Shown: positions 49,867 to 58,461 of the stretch, in pieces
Numbering within the stretch: position 1 is the stretch's first letter
How the letters are laid out: every line of letters starts with the position of its first letter
Source: Streptomyces sp. NBC_01669
GTDB lineage: Bacteria > Actinomycetota > Actinomycetes > Streptomycetales > Streptomycetaceae
Direction of reading: 5' to 3'
Assembly (NCBI RefSeq): GCF_026339735.1
Contig: NZ_JAPEQG010000001.1
Coordinates: 4,154,001 to 4,218,000, forward strand
Length of the DNA: 64,000 nucleotides
The notes under the pieces: generated by a model
Database searches by the model: none
What the model saw: only the letters and a program-made list of their open reading frames with translations
What the model was told of the DNA's origin: nothing
Made by a program: the position numbers and the translations under genes

Positions 49867-50262
49867 AGGTCTCGCTTCTCTCCATACGCCGTCTCACGAG
49901 TGCGCCAGCAGATCCATCGATTTCGGCCATGACGGTTGCGGGCGGAGCGGACCTGGGGGCCGCGTCGACGTCCGCACCCGTTGTGCCTGCCTCGGGCGCG
50001 CCTTCTGCTATCCATTCTGCGGGATCGCCGAGAGGCGCGCGGCCAAGAACAACCGCCGGGGGCGCGCTACGCACGCTACCCTCTCCGCAGCTCCCCGCCC
50101 ACCTGCCCGTCCCAATCGACGGCGTATCCACTGCCGTGTCCGGGTCGAGCGGTCGGAGGATTGCCCTGTCGGCAGGGTCCTCACTGACCCGACAGGGCGG
50201 CGAACTCCGCGCCCCGTACCGTTCTCGGTTCGTTACCGCAGTGGCTGGGGCACTATGACGAG
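49867..50262. other. Divergent intergenic region between DUF3027 and MFS genes
   Basis: About 396 bases. Open frames exist on both strands, but they are low in complexity and lack a ribosome site or recognisable family. I see nothing firm apart from presumed promoters for both neighbours. Confidence 0.4.
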
Positions 50263-51687
50263 GTGGCTTCCGCCAGGTCGCACGACGGATCCGGCCCGCT
50301 CCGCAGGACGGGCCGGTCGATCGGTCATGCCCTGCACGCGCCCTTCACCGGCACCGCGAAAGGCATCCGCAAAGCGACGCACGCCCACGGGGCCGGCGAG
50401 TCCGGACTCGGCAAGCTGATCGAGCTGCACGCCGTGAACGGCGCGGGCGACGTGATGATCACGGTGGCGCTGGCGTCGACCGTGTTCTTCTCCGTACCGA
50501 CGGACGAGGCGCGCGGCCGCGTCGCTCTCTACCTCGCCGTGACGATGGCACCGTTCACTCTCCTCGCCCCTGTCATCGGCCCGCTCCTGGACCGTCTGCC
50601 GCACGGCCGCCGCGCCGCGATGGCGGGCGCCATGCTGGCGCGTGCGGTGCTCGCGCTCACGATGTCGGGCGCGGTCGCCACGGGCGGCCTGGAGCTGTAT
50701 CCGGCGGCACTGGGCGTGCTGGTCGCCTCGAGGGCGTACGGGGTCGTGCGCAGCGCGGTCGTGCCACGCCTGCTGCCACCCCGTTTCTCCCTGGTGAAGG
50801 CCAATTCCCGGGTCACCCTGGCCGGGCTTCTGGCCACGGGCGTGGCGGCGCCGATCGGGGCCGGGCTGCAGACCATCGGGGCGCCCTGGCCGCTCTACGG
50901 CGCGTGTCTGATCTTCACCGGCGGCACCGTTCTCGCGTTCACGCTGCCCCACAAGGTCGACTCGGCGAAGGGCGAACGCCGCGCCCAGCTGGTCGAGCCG
51001 CACAGCCATCAGCCCTCCGTCCGCAGCAGGCCGTCCGTGGCCAACGGGAAGAAGGGCAGGGCCAGGGCCAACGGGGAGAAGGAGAAGCGACCGGGGCTGC
51101 GGACCGTCGGGCCGTCCGTCCTGCACGGGCTCCAGGCCAACGCCGCGCACCGCGCGCTCTCCGGCTTCCTGATCTTCTTCCTGGCGTTCCTGCTGCGGGT
51201 GCACCCGCTCGCCGGGCAGAGCGCGGCCGTCTCGCTCGGCATCGTCGGTGTCGCGGCCGGGGTCGGCAATGCCCTCGGCACGGCGATGGGCTCCTGGCTC
51301 CGGGCCCGCGGCCCCGAGGTGATCATCGCCTCGGTGCTGGGGCTGGCGCTCGGTGTCGCCGTCCTCGCCGCGGTCTTCTTCTCCACCGTGATGGTCGCCG
51401 CGCTCAGCGCGGTGGCGGGTTTCACGCAGGCACTGTCCAAGCTGTCGCTGGACGCGACGATCCAGCGCGACGTGCCCGAGGAGGTCCGCACGTCGGCGTT
51501 CGCCCGGTCCGAGACACTGCTCCAGATGGCCTGGGTGGTCGGCGGCGGTATCGGCATCGCTCTCCCCCTCAACGGCGTACTGGGAATGTCGGTCGCCGCG
51601 GGGATCCTCGCCCTCGGTGCGGCTGCCTCCGTACGGGGTCTGCTGAGTGCGGCGCGACGCGGCTCGCCGCACCCCCGCGTGGCGTGA
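50263..51687 (+). CDS. MFS transporter
   Basis: 474-residue major facilitator with about 12 membrane segments. There is a basic 60-residue N-terminal tail and a long charged cytoplasmic loop (about 235-285, with KKGRARANGEKEK) between the two halves. The motif LDRLPHGRRAAMAG is the typical loop between helices 2 and 3. The substrate cannot be told. It starts with GTG at 50263 and is followed after 27 bases by the DUF2771 gene, so the two may be one transcript. Confidence 0.88.
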   Translation: MASARSHDGSGPLRRTGRSIGHALHAPFTGTAKGIRKATHAHGAGESGLGKLIELHAVNGAGDVMITVALASTVFFSVPTDEARGRVALYLAVTMAPFTLLAPVIGPLLDRLPHGRRAAMAGAMLARAVLALTMSGAVATGGLELYPAALGVLVASRAYGVVRSAVVPRLLPPRFSLVKANSRVTLAGLLATGVAAPIGAGLQTIGAPWPLYGACLIFTGGTVLAFTLPHKVDSAKGERRAQLVEPHSHQPSVRSRPSVANGKKGRARANGEKEKRPGLRTVGPSVLHGLQANAAHRALSGFLIFFLAFLLRVHPLAGQSAAVSLGIVGVAAGVGNALGTAMGSWLRARGPEVIIASVLGLALGVAVLAAVFFSTVMVAALSAVAGFTQALSKLSLDATIQRDVPEEVRTSAFARSETLLQMAWVVGGGIGIALPLNGVLGMSVAAGILALGAAASVRGLLSAARRGSPHPRVA

Positions 51688-51714
51688 GCGGGAGCGACCG
51701 ATAGCCTTCGGCCC

Positions 51715-52197
51715 ATGACCGTTGCGTTCTTCTCCGGTAAGGGCCGTCGAATCGGCGTCGCTCTTGGTGCCGTGTCCGCGGGACTCCTTGTCCTGTCCGC
51801 CTGCGACAAGCCGACGCCGCTCGCCACCGTGACGGTCGGCGACACCTCGGTGAGTGCCGAAGCAACCTGCTACAACGACGGCAATGCCATCAAGGAGTCC
51901 CTGATCCAGGGCTGCCTCAACAACAAGAAGGCCGAGCACACCGTCAAGGTCGCGATGGACGACAAGGTCCGCTTCGGCGTCGACCCGAAGATCGCGGACA
52001 ACGGCTGGACCCTCTTCATCAACGGCCAGCAGGCCGAGCAGGAGCCGTACAAGAAGACCTACCGGTCCGTCCCGGGCAGCGCCTTCTTCTCCAGCCAGAC
52101 CGGCGGGACCACGAACAAGGCGCAGATCAGCATCGTGGAGACCACGGGCAAGAATCTCACGGGCATCTGGCACTTCACCTTCGTGAAGACCAACTGA
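51715..52197 (+). CDS. DUF2771 lipoprotein
   Basis: 160-residue DUF2771 protein with a lipoprotein signal ending LVLSAC, so Cys30 is the lipidated residue. The mature part is a small beta domain with two more cysteines (ATCYND, QGCLNN) that may form a disulfide. The ATG is at 51715. It lies upstream of mqnB by 29 bases; whether it acts with the menaquinone genes is unknown. Confidence 0.9.
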   Translation: MTVAFFSGKGRRIGVALGAVSAGLLVLSACDKPTPLATVTVGDTSVSAEATCYNDGNAIKESLIQGCLNNKKAEHTVKVAMDDKVRFGVDPKIADNGWTLFINGQQAEQEPYKKTYRSVPGSAFFSSQTGGTTNKAQISIVETTGKNLTGIWHFTFVKTN

Positions 52198-52226
52198 CCC
52201 CCTCCCGACCCGGGAGGACCCTCCCC

Positions 52227-52922
52227 GTGCGTGTGCTCGTCGTGACCGCTGTCCCGGTGGAACGGGACGCGGTCACGCGTGCGTTCACGGACGGACCGGA
52301 GGTGGTCCGGGCACCGGGCGCCGAGCTGCACCGCGCCGGCGGTTTCGATGTTCTCGCGGGCGGCGCCGGTCCGGCCTCCGCGGCCGCCGCCGCCGCGTTC
52401 GGGCTTGCCTCCGGGTCCTACGGCCTGGTGATCTCCGCGGGTATCGGCGGCGGGTTCGCGCCCGGCGCCCCGGTCGGCTCCCTCGCCGTGGCGAGCGCGA
52501 TCGTCGCCGCCGATCTGGGCGCGGAGACCCCTGACGGGTTCGTGCCCGTCACCGCCCTGGGCTTCGGCCGGGAACGGTTCGAGCCGCCGCCCGCCCTGGT
52601 ACGGGAGGTGGCCGCCGCGACCGGCGCGGTCACCGGCGACATCCTCACCGTCTCCACCGTGACCGGCAGCGCCGACCGCGCCGCCGCCCTCCGCGCCGCA
52701 CATCCGGACGCCGTCGCCGAGGCCATGGAGGGCTTCGGGGTCGCCGAGGCGGCCGACCGGCTGCGCGTTCCGGTGCTGGAGATCCGGGCCGTGTCGAATG
52801 CCGTCGGCCCGCGCGACCGGGACGCCTGGCGCATTGGCGACGCACTGGCCGCGCTCACCGACGCGTTCGGGAAGCTCACCCCCGTACTGGAAGGTTGGAC
52901 CCACCATGACCGACTCGACTGA
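52227..52922 (+). CDS. mqnB: Futalosine hydrolase MqnB
   Basis: 231-residue nucleosidase of the MTA/SAH phosphorylase-like family that removes hypoxanthine from futalosine in menaquinone biosynthesis. Typical segments are VISAGIGGGFAP (substrate loop) and AVAEAMEGFGVAEAA (catalytic Glu region). The GTG start has a GGGAGG site. It overlaps mqnD by 17 bases, the usual actinobacterial pairing. MqnA and MqnC must be encoded elsewhere in the genome. Confidence 0.95.
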   Translation: MRVLVVTAVPVERDAVTRAFTDGPEVVRAPGAELHRAGGFDVLAGGAGPASAAAAAAFGLASGSYGLVISAGIGGGFAPGAPVGSLAVASAIVAADLGAETPDGFVPVTALGFGRERFEPPPALVREVAAATGAVTGDILTVSTVTGSADRAAALRAAHPDAVAEAMEGFGVAEAADRLRVPVLEIRAVSNAVGPRDRDAWRIGDALAALTDAFGKLTPVLEGWTHHDRLD

Positions 52923-53781
52923 GGGCACCGCGAAGCCCGGCACCGCTGTGAAGATCGCCTTCTCGCCGTGCCCGAACGACACCTTCGTCTTCGACGCCTG
53001 GGCGCACGGCAGGGTCCCCGGCGCGCCCGCCCTCGATGTCACCTTCGCCGACATCGACATCACCAACGGCATGGCCGAGCGCGGCGAGCTGGACGTGCTG
53101 AAGGTGTCGTACGCGGTGCTGCCCTGGGTCATGGAGGAGTACGCCCTGCTGCCCTGCGGCGGTGCGCTGGGCCGCGGCTGCGGGCCGCTCGTCCTGACGA
53201 AGGAGCCGGGTACGGATCTGACGGGGAAGACCGTCGCCGTTCCGAGCGAGCGCTCCACCGCGTATCTGCTGTTCCGGCTCTGGGCGGCGGATGTCGTGCC
53301 GGGCGATGTCGGCGAGATCGTCGTGATGCCGTTCGACGAGATCATGCCCGCCGTGCGGGACGGGAAGGTGGACGCCGGTCTCGTCATCCACGAGGCGCGT
53401 TTCACGTACCGGAACTACGGGCTGCACAGCCTCGCCGACATGGGCGAGCACTGGGAGGCGACGACCGGGCTGCCGATCCCGCTCGGCGCGATCATCGCCA
53501 AGCGGTCACTGGGCGCGGAGACGCTGAAGCTGCTGGCCGAGTCGATCCGCACGTCGGTACGGATGGCCTGGGACGACCCGGAGATGTCACGTCCGTACGT
53601 ACTGGAGCACGCCCAGGAGATGGACCCGGCCGTCGCCGACCAGCACATCGGGCTGTACGTGAACGAGTTCACCGCCGACCTCGGCGAGAACGGCTATGCG
53701 GCGGTCCGCGGGCTGCTCACGCGCGCGGCGGCCGAGGGACTGGTGCCGCCCCTCGGCCCGGATGCTCTGTCGTTCGGCTGA
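52906..53781 (+). CDS. mqnD: 1,4-dihydroxy-6-naphthoate synthase MqnD
   Basis: 291-residue enzyme that converts cyclic dehypoxanthinyl futalosine into 1,4-dihydroxy-6-naphthoate, the late step of the futalosine route. The signature FSPCPNDTFVFDAW lies near the N-terminus, then the VPSERSTAYLL loop and a periplasmic-binding-type fold throughout. The ATG at 52906 begins MTDSTEG. It overlaps mqnB and is followed by two hairpins. Confidence 0.95.
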   Translation: MTDSTEGTAKPGTAVKIAFSPCPNDTFVFDAWAHGRVPGAPALDVTFADIDITNGMAERGELDVLKVSYAVLPWVMEEYALLPCGGALGRGCGPLVLTKEPGTDLTGKTVAVPSERSTAYLLFRLWAADVVPGDVGEIVVMPFDEIMPAVRDGKVDAGLVIHEARFTYRNYGLHSLADMGEHWEATTGLPIPLGAIIAKRSLGAETLKLLAESIRTSVRMAWDDPEMSRPYVLEHAQEMDPAVADQHIGLYVNEFTADLGENGYAAVRGLLTRAAAEGLVPPLGPDALSFG

Positions 53782-53829
53782 GAGGGGCGAGCCCCTCCGA
53801 GTCCGGCCGTAAGCGGGATACGGCCGGAC
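53782..53829 (+). terminator. Tandem hairpins after mqnD
   Basis: Directly after the mqnD stop come a 6-bp GAGGGG/CCCCTC stem (53782-53797) and an 11-bp stem (53801-53811 with 53819-53829). Together they probably end the mqnB-mqnD transcript. A third dyad follows at 53851. Confidence 0.65.
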
Positions 53830-53850
53830 GCCCGCTGACGAGAGGCCCTT

Positions 53851-53906
53851 GTGCTACGACCGGAAAAGGTTCACCGGCTCGCGGCAAACCTTTCCGGTCG
53901 CAGCAC
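53851..53906. terminator. Long dyad overlapping the cold-shock gene stop codon
   Basis: Arms of about 20 bases (53851-53871 and 53887-53906) pair with one mismatch and one extra A. They enclose 15 bases and touch the TAG stop of the leftward cold-shock gene. It is probably the terminator of that gene and a second stop for the mqn transcript. Confidence 0.7.
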
Positions 53907-54289
53907 TAGACGTCGAGCTGGTCGGCGACCGCGCGCAGCAGACCACCGATCTGCTTGCCGGCCGCCTTGTCGGGGTAGCGGCCCCGCTCCAGCATCGGCG
54001 TGATGTTCTCCAGCAGGGTTGTCAGGTCCTGCACGATCGATGCGAGCTCGTCCGGCTTGCGGCGCTGGGCGGCAGCGACGGACGGGGTCGGGTCGAGGAT
54101 GGCCACCGAGAGCGCCTGGTCTCCGCGCTGACCTGCGACGACACCGAATTCGACACGCTGGCCGGGCTTGAGTGCGTCGACTCCGTCAGGGAGCACCGAC
54201 GAGTGCACGAACACATCGCCACCGTCGTCGCGGGAAAGGAAGCCGAAGCCCTTCTCGCTGTTGAACCATTTGACCTTGCCAGTCGGCAA
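53906..54289 (-). CDS. Cold-shock domain protein with C-terminal extension
   Basis: 127 residues. The cold-shock domain (1-63) carries RNP1-like KGFGFLS and RNP2-like VFVHSSVL, binding single-stranded RNA or DNA. A helical 55-residue extension (LASIVQDLTTLLENI) follows, as in an actinobacterial CspD-like group. I choose the TTG at 54289 so that the protein begins MPTGKVKWFN; a GTG three codons upstream (54298) is possible. Confidence 0.9.
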   Translation of the reverse strand: MPTGKVKWFNSEKGFGFLSRDDGGDVFVHSSVLPDGVDALKPGQRVEFGVVAGQRGDQALSVAILDPTPSVAAAQRRKPDELASIVQDLTTLLENITPMLERGRYPDKAAGKQIGGLLRAVADQLDV

Positions 54290-54487
54290 AGCACGCACCC
54301 CATCTCAACCCGTAAGCCGGAACCAAGCCTCAGCAGGTCAGGCCGTCCAATGGTCGTGCTCCCCTGCTGGCAGAAGCCTCCACAGGTGCAGTACCCCCCG
54401 TCAAGCCTGGTCATCCGGACTCTGTCCGGAAACGGCGCACTCCGGGTGAAGGGACGGTGGCTCCGGGGCGGGAACTACCCTGACGGG

Positions 54488-54721
54488 GTGAGTATTCCTC
54501 CCTCTGGCGCAGGTGACCGGCTTGTCCGCGTCGGCGCGATCGTTTTCTTCATCGGGGCCCTGGCCACACTGGTCACGGTGGCTCCGCTGTTCCTCGGGAC
54601 CGACCCGTTCCCGTCCTTCGCGTATGCCCTGTGCATGCTGATGGGCGTGGGGTTCCTGATCGCCGCGGCGGGCGTGGTGCGGTCGGCATGGGCGGCATCC
54701 CCCAAGCGGACCGCACGCTGA
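54488..54721 (+). CDS. Small integral membrane protein, 77 residues
   Basis: Two membrane segments (about 14-32 and 46-66) with little else. It begins GTG at 54488 after a GACGGGG site. I recognise it only as a conserved Streptomyces type of protein beside the HAD gene. It is convergent with that gene; the ends are 16 bases apart. Function unknown. Confidence 0.7.
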   Translation: MSIPPSGAGDRLVRVGAIVFFIGALATLVTVAPLFLGTDPFPSFAYALCMLMGVGFLIAAAGVVRSAWAASPKRTAR

Positions 54722-54737
54722 CGGGGACGGACGCCGG

Positions 54738-55358
54738 TCACGCCGGTTCCGGGTAGGTGCGCAGCCACGCCGGGAAGTGCGTGAGGTCCGGAAGGACGAC
54801 GTCCGCGCCCGCCTCCCGCAGTTCGTCCGCGTCGCACGGGCCCGTCGTGACCCCGACCGACAGGGCATCGGCGGTACGGGCGCCGCGCACGTCCCCGGTG
54901 TGGTCGCCGACGTACACCTGCGCGCCGTGCTCGCGCAGCGCATCCCCCTTGCGCTCCGCCCACAGGCTTCCTATGACCTCGTCGGGTTCGATTCCCAGGT
55001 GTGCCAGGTGGAGCCTGGCGTTCGGCGTGTGCTTCGCGGTGACGACGATCGTCCGGCCGCCCCGCGCGCGGATCGCGGCAACGGATTCCCGGGCGCCGGG
55101 CAGGGTGGGGCTCGGCGTGATCGCGTACGCGGGATAGATCTCCCGGTAACGGTCGGCCGCGGCGGCCACGGCGTGCGCCGGGTACCAGTTCGCGAGCTCG
55201 TGCTCCACGGGCGGTCCGAGCCTGCTGACGACCAGGTCGACATCGATCGGCGTCCCGGTCTCGGCGGACAGCGCCCGGTAGGCGGCCTTGATGCCCGGCC
55301 GGGAGTCGATGAGCGTCATATCGAGGTCGAAGCCGACCGTCAGGGGGTGCGGAGCCAT
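54738..55358 (-). CDS. HAD-superfamily hydrolase (phosphoglycolate phosphatase-like)
   Basis: 206-residue HAD phosphatase. The nucleophile motif is FDLDMTLIDSRPG (motif I); motif II is in IVVTAKH and motif III around GSLWAERKGDAL. Motif IV reads VGDHTGDV. It is likely a phosphatase for small phosphorylated metabolites. The ATG at 55358 (MAPHPLTVG) is chosen; two upstream ATGs are possible. Confidence 0.9.
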   Translation of the reverse strand: MAPHPLTVGFDLDMTLIDSRPGIKAAYRALSAETGTPIDVDLVVSRLGPPVEHELANWYPAHAVAAAADRYREIYPAYAITPSPTLPGARESVAAIRARGGRTIVVTAKHTPNARLHLAHLGIEPDEVIGSLWAERKGDALREHGAQVYVGDHTGDVRGARTADALSVGVTTGPCDADELREAGADVVLPDLTHFPAWLRTYPEPA

Positions 55359-55393
55359 GGTGCCCATTGTGCCGAGTGCACAGCTTCCTTCCG

Positions 55394-55423
55394 CCCCTCG
55401 GTACCCCTCGGTACCCCTTGGTC
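55394..55423. repeat. Short tandem repeat of CCCCTCGGTA
   Basis: Two exact and one imperfect copies of the 10-base unit CCCCTCGGTA lie upstream of the HAD gene, in the divergent region before the siderophore transporter. Its function is unclear. Confidence 0.5.
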
Positions 55424-55470
55424 CCGCAGGCCCCTCCCGCCCCTCGGACTCCGGCGGGCTCCACTTAGAC

Positions 55471-55489
55471 TTAGCCAAGCCTTACCTCG
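55471..55489 (+). promoter_or_regulatory. Probable iron box (DmdR/IdeR-type operator) of the siderophore transporter
   Basis: TTAGCCAAGCCTTACCTCG matches 13 of 19 positions of the actinobacterial iron box in one orientation (TTAGGTGAGCCTAACCTAA). It lies 31 bases upstream of the first permease gene, in the only AT-richer part of the gap. It predicts repression by an iron-loaded DtxR-family regulator. Confidence 0.65.
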
Positions 55490-55519
55490 CTATGCCTTCC
55501 AGCTTGCCGATTGGGTCCG

Positions 55520-56530
55520 ATGTCAGCCGCCGCACCACGCCGCTCCAGACGCGCACTCGCGACGGCGGCGGCCGTCGCGGCGCTGCTGGTGGCGGTACTT
55601 CTCAGTCTTGCCGTGGGGGCACGCTCCATACCCCCGTCCCAGGTGATCGACGCCCTGCTGCACGGAGGGCACTCCGACGCCGCCGAAGTCATCCGGAACA
55701 TGCGGGTGCCACGCACCCTGATCGGGCTGATGGTCGGCGCGGCACTGGCCCTCGCGGGCACGGTGCTCCAGGGCATCACCCGTAACCCCATCGCCGACCC
55801 CGGCATCCTCGGCATCAGCCAGGGCGCCTCGGTGGGCGTGGTGCTGGCCATCGCGTACGTCGGGATCCACACCCTGACGGGGTACGTGTGGTTCGCGTTC
55901 GCGGGCGCGGCGATCGCCTCCGTCGCCGTGTACGCCATCGCGTCCAGCGGGCGCGGGGGCGCCACCCCCGTGAAACTCGCCCTCGGCGGCGCCGCGATCA
56001 ACGCGCTGCTGGTGTCGGTGACGATGGCGGTGCTGACGACCAAGGCGTCCGCGCTGGACGAGTTCCGCTTCTGGCAGGTCGGCTCGATCGCCGGGCGCGA
56101 GGCCGATGTGGCCCAGCAGATCTGGCCGTTCATGCTGGTCGGGACCGTGCTCGTGCTGTCCGTGGCCCGCGGGCTCGATGCGCTGGCGCTCGGCGAGGAC
56201 GTGGCGAAGGGGCTCGGACAGAAGGTCGCGACGGTACGGATCGTCGGCGGCATCGGGGCCACCGTGCTGACCGGCGTCGGCGTCGCGGCGGCCGGCCCGA
56301 TCGCGTTCATCGGACTCGCCGTCCCCCACATCGCCCGCGCGATCGTCGGCAGCGACCACCGCTGGGTGCTGCCGATGGCCGCACTGATCGGGCCCGTCAT
56401 GCTGCTCGTCTCCGATGTCATCGGCCGCATCGTCTTCCCGCCGAGCGAGGTCCCGGCGGGCGTGATGACGGCACTGATCGGGGTTCCCTTCCTTGTCACG
56501 CTGGTGCGCCGGAAGGCGGTGCCCGCATGA
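55520..56530 (+). CDS. FecCD-type siderophore ABC transporter permease
   Basis: 336-residue permease of the FecCD family with about 9-10 membrane segments. Hallmarks: VPRTLIGLMVGAALALAG, GITRNPIADPGILGISQGAS and the cytoplasmic loop AVPHIARAIVG that contacts the ATPase. It imports iron-siderophore complexes together with the next two gene products. The ATG at 55520 is preferred to the TTG at 55511. A probable iron box lies just upstream. It overlaps the next gene by four bases. Confidence 0.95.
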   Translation: MSAAAPRRSRRALATAAAVAALLVAVLLSLAVGARSIPPSQVIDALLHGGHSDAAEVIRNMRVPRTLIGLMVGAALALAGTVLQGITRNPIADPGILGISQGASVGVVLAIAYVGIHTLTGYVWFAFAGAAIASVAVYAIASSGRGGATPVKLALGGAAINALLVSVTMAVLTTKASALDEFRFWQVGSIAGREADVAQQIWPFMLVGTVLVLSVARGLDALALGEDVAKGLGQKVATVRIVGGIGATVLTGVGVAAAGPIAFIGLAVPHIARAIVGSDHRWVLPMAALIGPVMLLVSDVIGRIVFPPSEVPAGVMTALIGVPFLVTLVRRKAVPA

Positions 56531-57597
56531 GCGACACCACGGTCCGGGTGCGGCCCGCCGGGTACCACGTCGTACGGATCGGGGCGCGGGGCCGGTTCCT
56601 GCTGCACCGGCGGGCGGCCGTCGTCGCCGCCACGCTCATCGTCCTGCTGGCCGGCGTCTGTGTCGCGTACCTCTGCGTCGGCGAGAGCTTCGTCGCGCCC
56701 GGCGAGGTCGTGAAGGTGATCCTCGGACAGCCGTCGCAGAACGAACTGGTCGTCGGGACATTGCGGCTGCCGCGCATGGTCGTCGGGCTGCTCGTCGGCG
56801 CGGCCTTCGGGATCGCCGGTGCGCTGATCCAGACGGTGGCCCGCAATCCGCTGGCCAGTCCCGACATCATCGGCATCAGCCAGGGCGCGGGCGCGCTCAC
56901 GGTCGGCGCGATGACCTTCGGCGTCACCTCGTACACCGTGCTGCCGTACCTGTCCGTCATCGGCGGGGTGGCCGCGGCGGCGCTCGTGTACGTCTTCGCC
57001 TGGCGTGGCGGGCTGCACGCCACCCGCTTCGTCCTCATCGGCATCGGCTTCGCCATCGCGCTGCGGTCCGTCACCACGCTGTTCCTGACGAAGGGCGACT
57101 ACCTGGTCGCCCAGCAGGCGCAGATCTGGATGACCGGCTCGCTCAACGGCCGCGGCTGGTCCGAGGCCGCGCCGATCGGCTGGACGCTGCTGATCCTGCT
57201 GCCGGCCGTCCTGTGGGCCGCCCGCGCCCAGCGCACCGTCTCGATGGACGACGACACCGCGACAGCCCTCGGAGTACGTCTGGGACGCGTACGGCTGGGG
57301 CTCGTCGCACTCGGCGTGATCCTGGCGTCCGTGGCGACCGGAACGGCCGGTCCCGTCGACTTCGTGGCACTCCTCGCCCCGCAGATCGCCCGCCGCATGA
57401 CGCGGACCGCGCAGATTCCGCTGTTCTGCTCGGCGCTGCTCGGCGCGGTGATCGTCGTCTTCGCCGACCTGCTGGCGCGCAAGCTCTTCTCGCCCACCGA
57501 GTTGCCGGTGGGCGTGCTGACGGCGGCGGTCGGCGCCCCGTATCTGATCTGGCTGATCATCCGCGGTCACGGTGGTCGTAGTGGAGGCACAGCATGA
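56527..57597 (+). CDS. Second FecCD-type siderophore ABC transporter permease
   Basis: 356-residue second permease. It has the same hallmarks (LPRMVVGLLVGAAFGIAG, RNPLASPDIIGISQGAG, LLAPQIARRMT) and a longer N-terminus. It should pair with the previous permease to form the channel. It overlaps both neighbours by four bases (ATGA), so the importer is one tightly coupled operon. Confidence 0.95.
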   Translation: MSDTTVRVRPAGYHVVRIGARGRFLLHRRAAVVAATLIVLLAGVCVAYLCVGESFVAPGEVVKVILGQPSQNELVVGTLRLPRMVVGLLVGAAFGIAGALIQTVARNPLASPDIIGISQGAGALTVGAMTFGVTSYTVLPYLSVIGGVAAAALVYVFAWRGGLHATRFVLIGIGFAIALRSVTTLFLTKGDYLVAQQAQIWMTGSLNGRGWSEAAPIGWTLLILLPAVLWAARAQRTVSMDDDTATALGVRLGRVRLGLVALGVILASVATGTAGPVDFVALLAPQIARRMTRTAQIPLFCSALLGAVIVVFADLLARKLFSPTELPVGVLTAAVGAPYLIWLIIRGHGGRSGGTA

Positions 57598-58451
57598 GCT
57601 CGACCCGTACGTCCGACGCCGTCGCCGGGACGACGACCGGCCGGCTCACCGCACGCGGGCTGACCCTCGCGTACGAGGACCGCACGGTCGTGCACGACCT
57701 GGACCTCACCGTGCCGGACGGCCGGGTGACGGTCATCGTCGGCCCGAACGCGTGCGGCAAGTCGACGACCCTGCGGGCGCTCGGCCGGCTCCTGAAGCCG
57801 CGCGGCGGAGCCGTACTCCTCGACGGTACGGAGCTGTCCCGGATCCCCACCAGGAAGATCGCCCAGTCGATCGGGCTGCTGCCGCAGACCCCGGTCGCGC
57901 CCGAGGCGATCACCGTCTCCGACCTCGTCGCCCGCGGCCGCCAGCCGCACCAGCACTGGTGGCAGCAGTGGTCGGACGAGGACGAGCGGGCGGTGACCAG
58001 CGCGATGGAGCGTACGGACATCACGGCACTCGGCGACCGGTCGGTGGACGAACTCTCCGGCGGTCAGCGGCAGCGGGTCTGGATCGCGATGGCGCTGGCC
58101 CAGGAGACGGATCTGCTGCTGCTCGACGAGCCGACGACGTACCTCGACATCGCGCACCAGGTGGAGGTTCTCGACCTGGTCCGGCAGCTCGCAGCCCCGG
58201 CGGCGGACGGCACCCGGGGCCGCACCGTCGTCACCGTGCTCCACGACCTGAACCAGGCCGCGCGGTACGCGGACCACCTGGTCGCGATGAAGGCGGGCCG
58301 GATCGTCGCCGAGGGCCGCCCCGAGGACATCGTCACGGCAGACCTCGTACGCCAGGTCTTCGGCCTGGAGTCAGTGATCGTCCCGGACCCGGTGACGGGT
58401 TCGCCGCTGGTGGTACCCGGGGCTCCGTGGTCCCGCCCCGGCCCGGGGTGA
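57594..58451 (+). CDS. Siderophore ABC transporter ATP-binding protein (FecE/FepC-like)
   Basis: 285-residue ATPase energising the two FecCD permeases. Walker A is GPNACGKSTT, Q-loop LLPQTP, signature LSGGQRQRVW and Walker B LLLLDEPT, with H-loop VLHDLNQAARYA. Walker A has an Ala-Cys in the loop, as in many FecE-type proteins. No substrate-binding lipoprotein gene follows; the next gene is on the other strand after 10 bases, so the binding protein must be encoded elsewhere or shared. Confidence 0.95.
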   Translation: MSSTRTSDAVAGTTTGRLTARGLTLAYEDRTVVHDLDLTVPDGRVTVIVGPNACGKSTTLRALGRLLKPRGGAVLLDGTELSRIPTRKIAQSIGLLPQTPVAPEAITVSDLVARGRQPHQHWWQQWSDEDERAVTSAMERTDITALGDRSVDELSGGQRQRVWIAMALAQETDLLLLDEPTTYLDIAHQVEVLDLVRQLAAPAADGTRGRTVVTVLHDLNQAARYADHLVAMKAGRIVAEGRPEDIVTADLVRQVFGLESVIVPDPVTGSPLVVPGAPWSRPGPG

Positions 58452-58461
58452 CCGGTTCCGC

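Noticed and set aside
49742..50131. Cys-rich leftward frame containing ERSETCECCYDAKPYCPYP, overlapping the DUF3027 start
   Set aside because: The cysteines arise from the second frame of the DUF3027 N-terminus; there is no ribosome site and the rest is low in complexity.
49929..50258. 109-codon + strand frame in the gap before the MFS gene
   Set aside because: Ala/Ser/Pro-rich composition, no recognisable family and no convincing ribosome site. Treated as intergenic.
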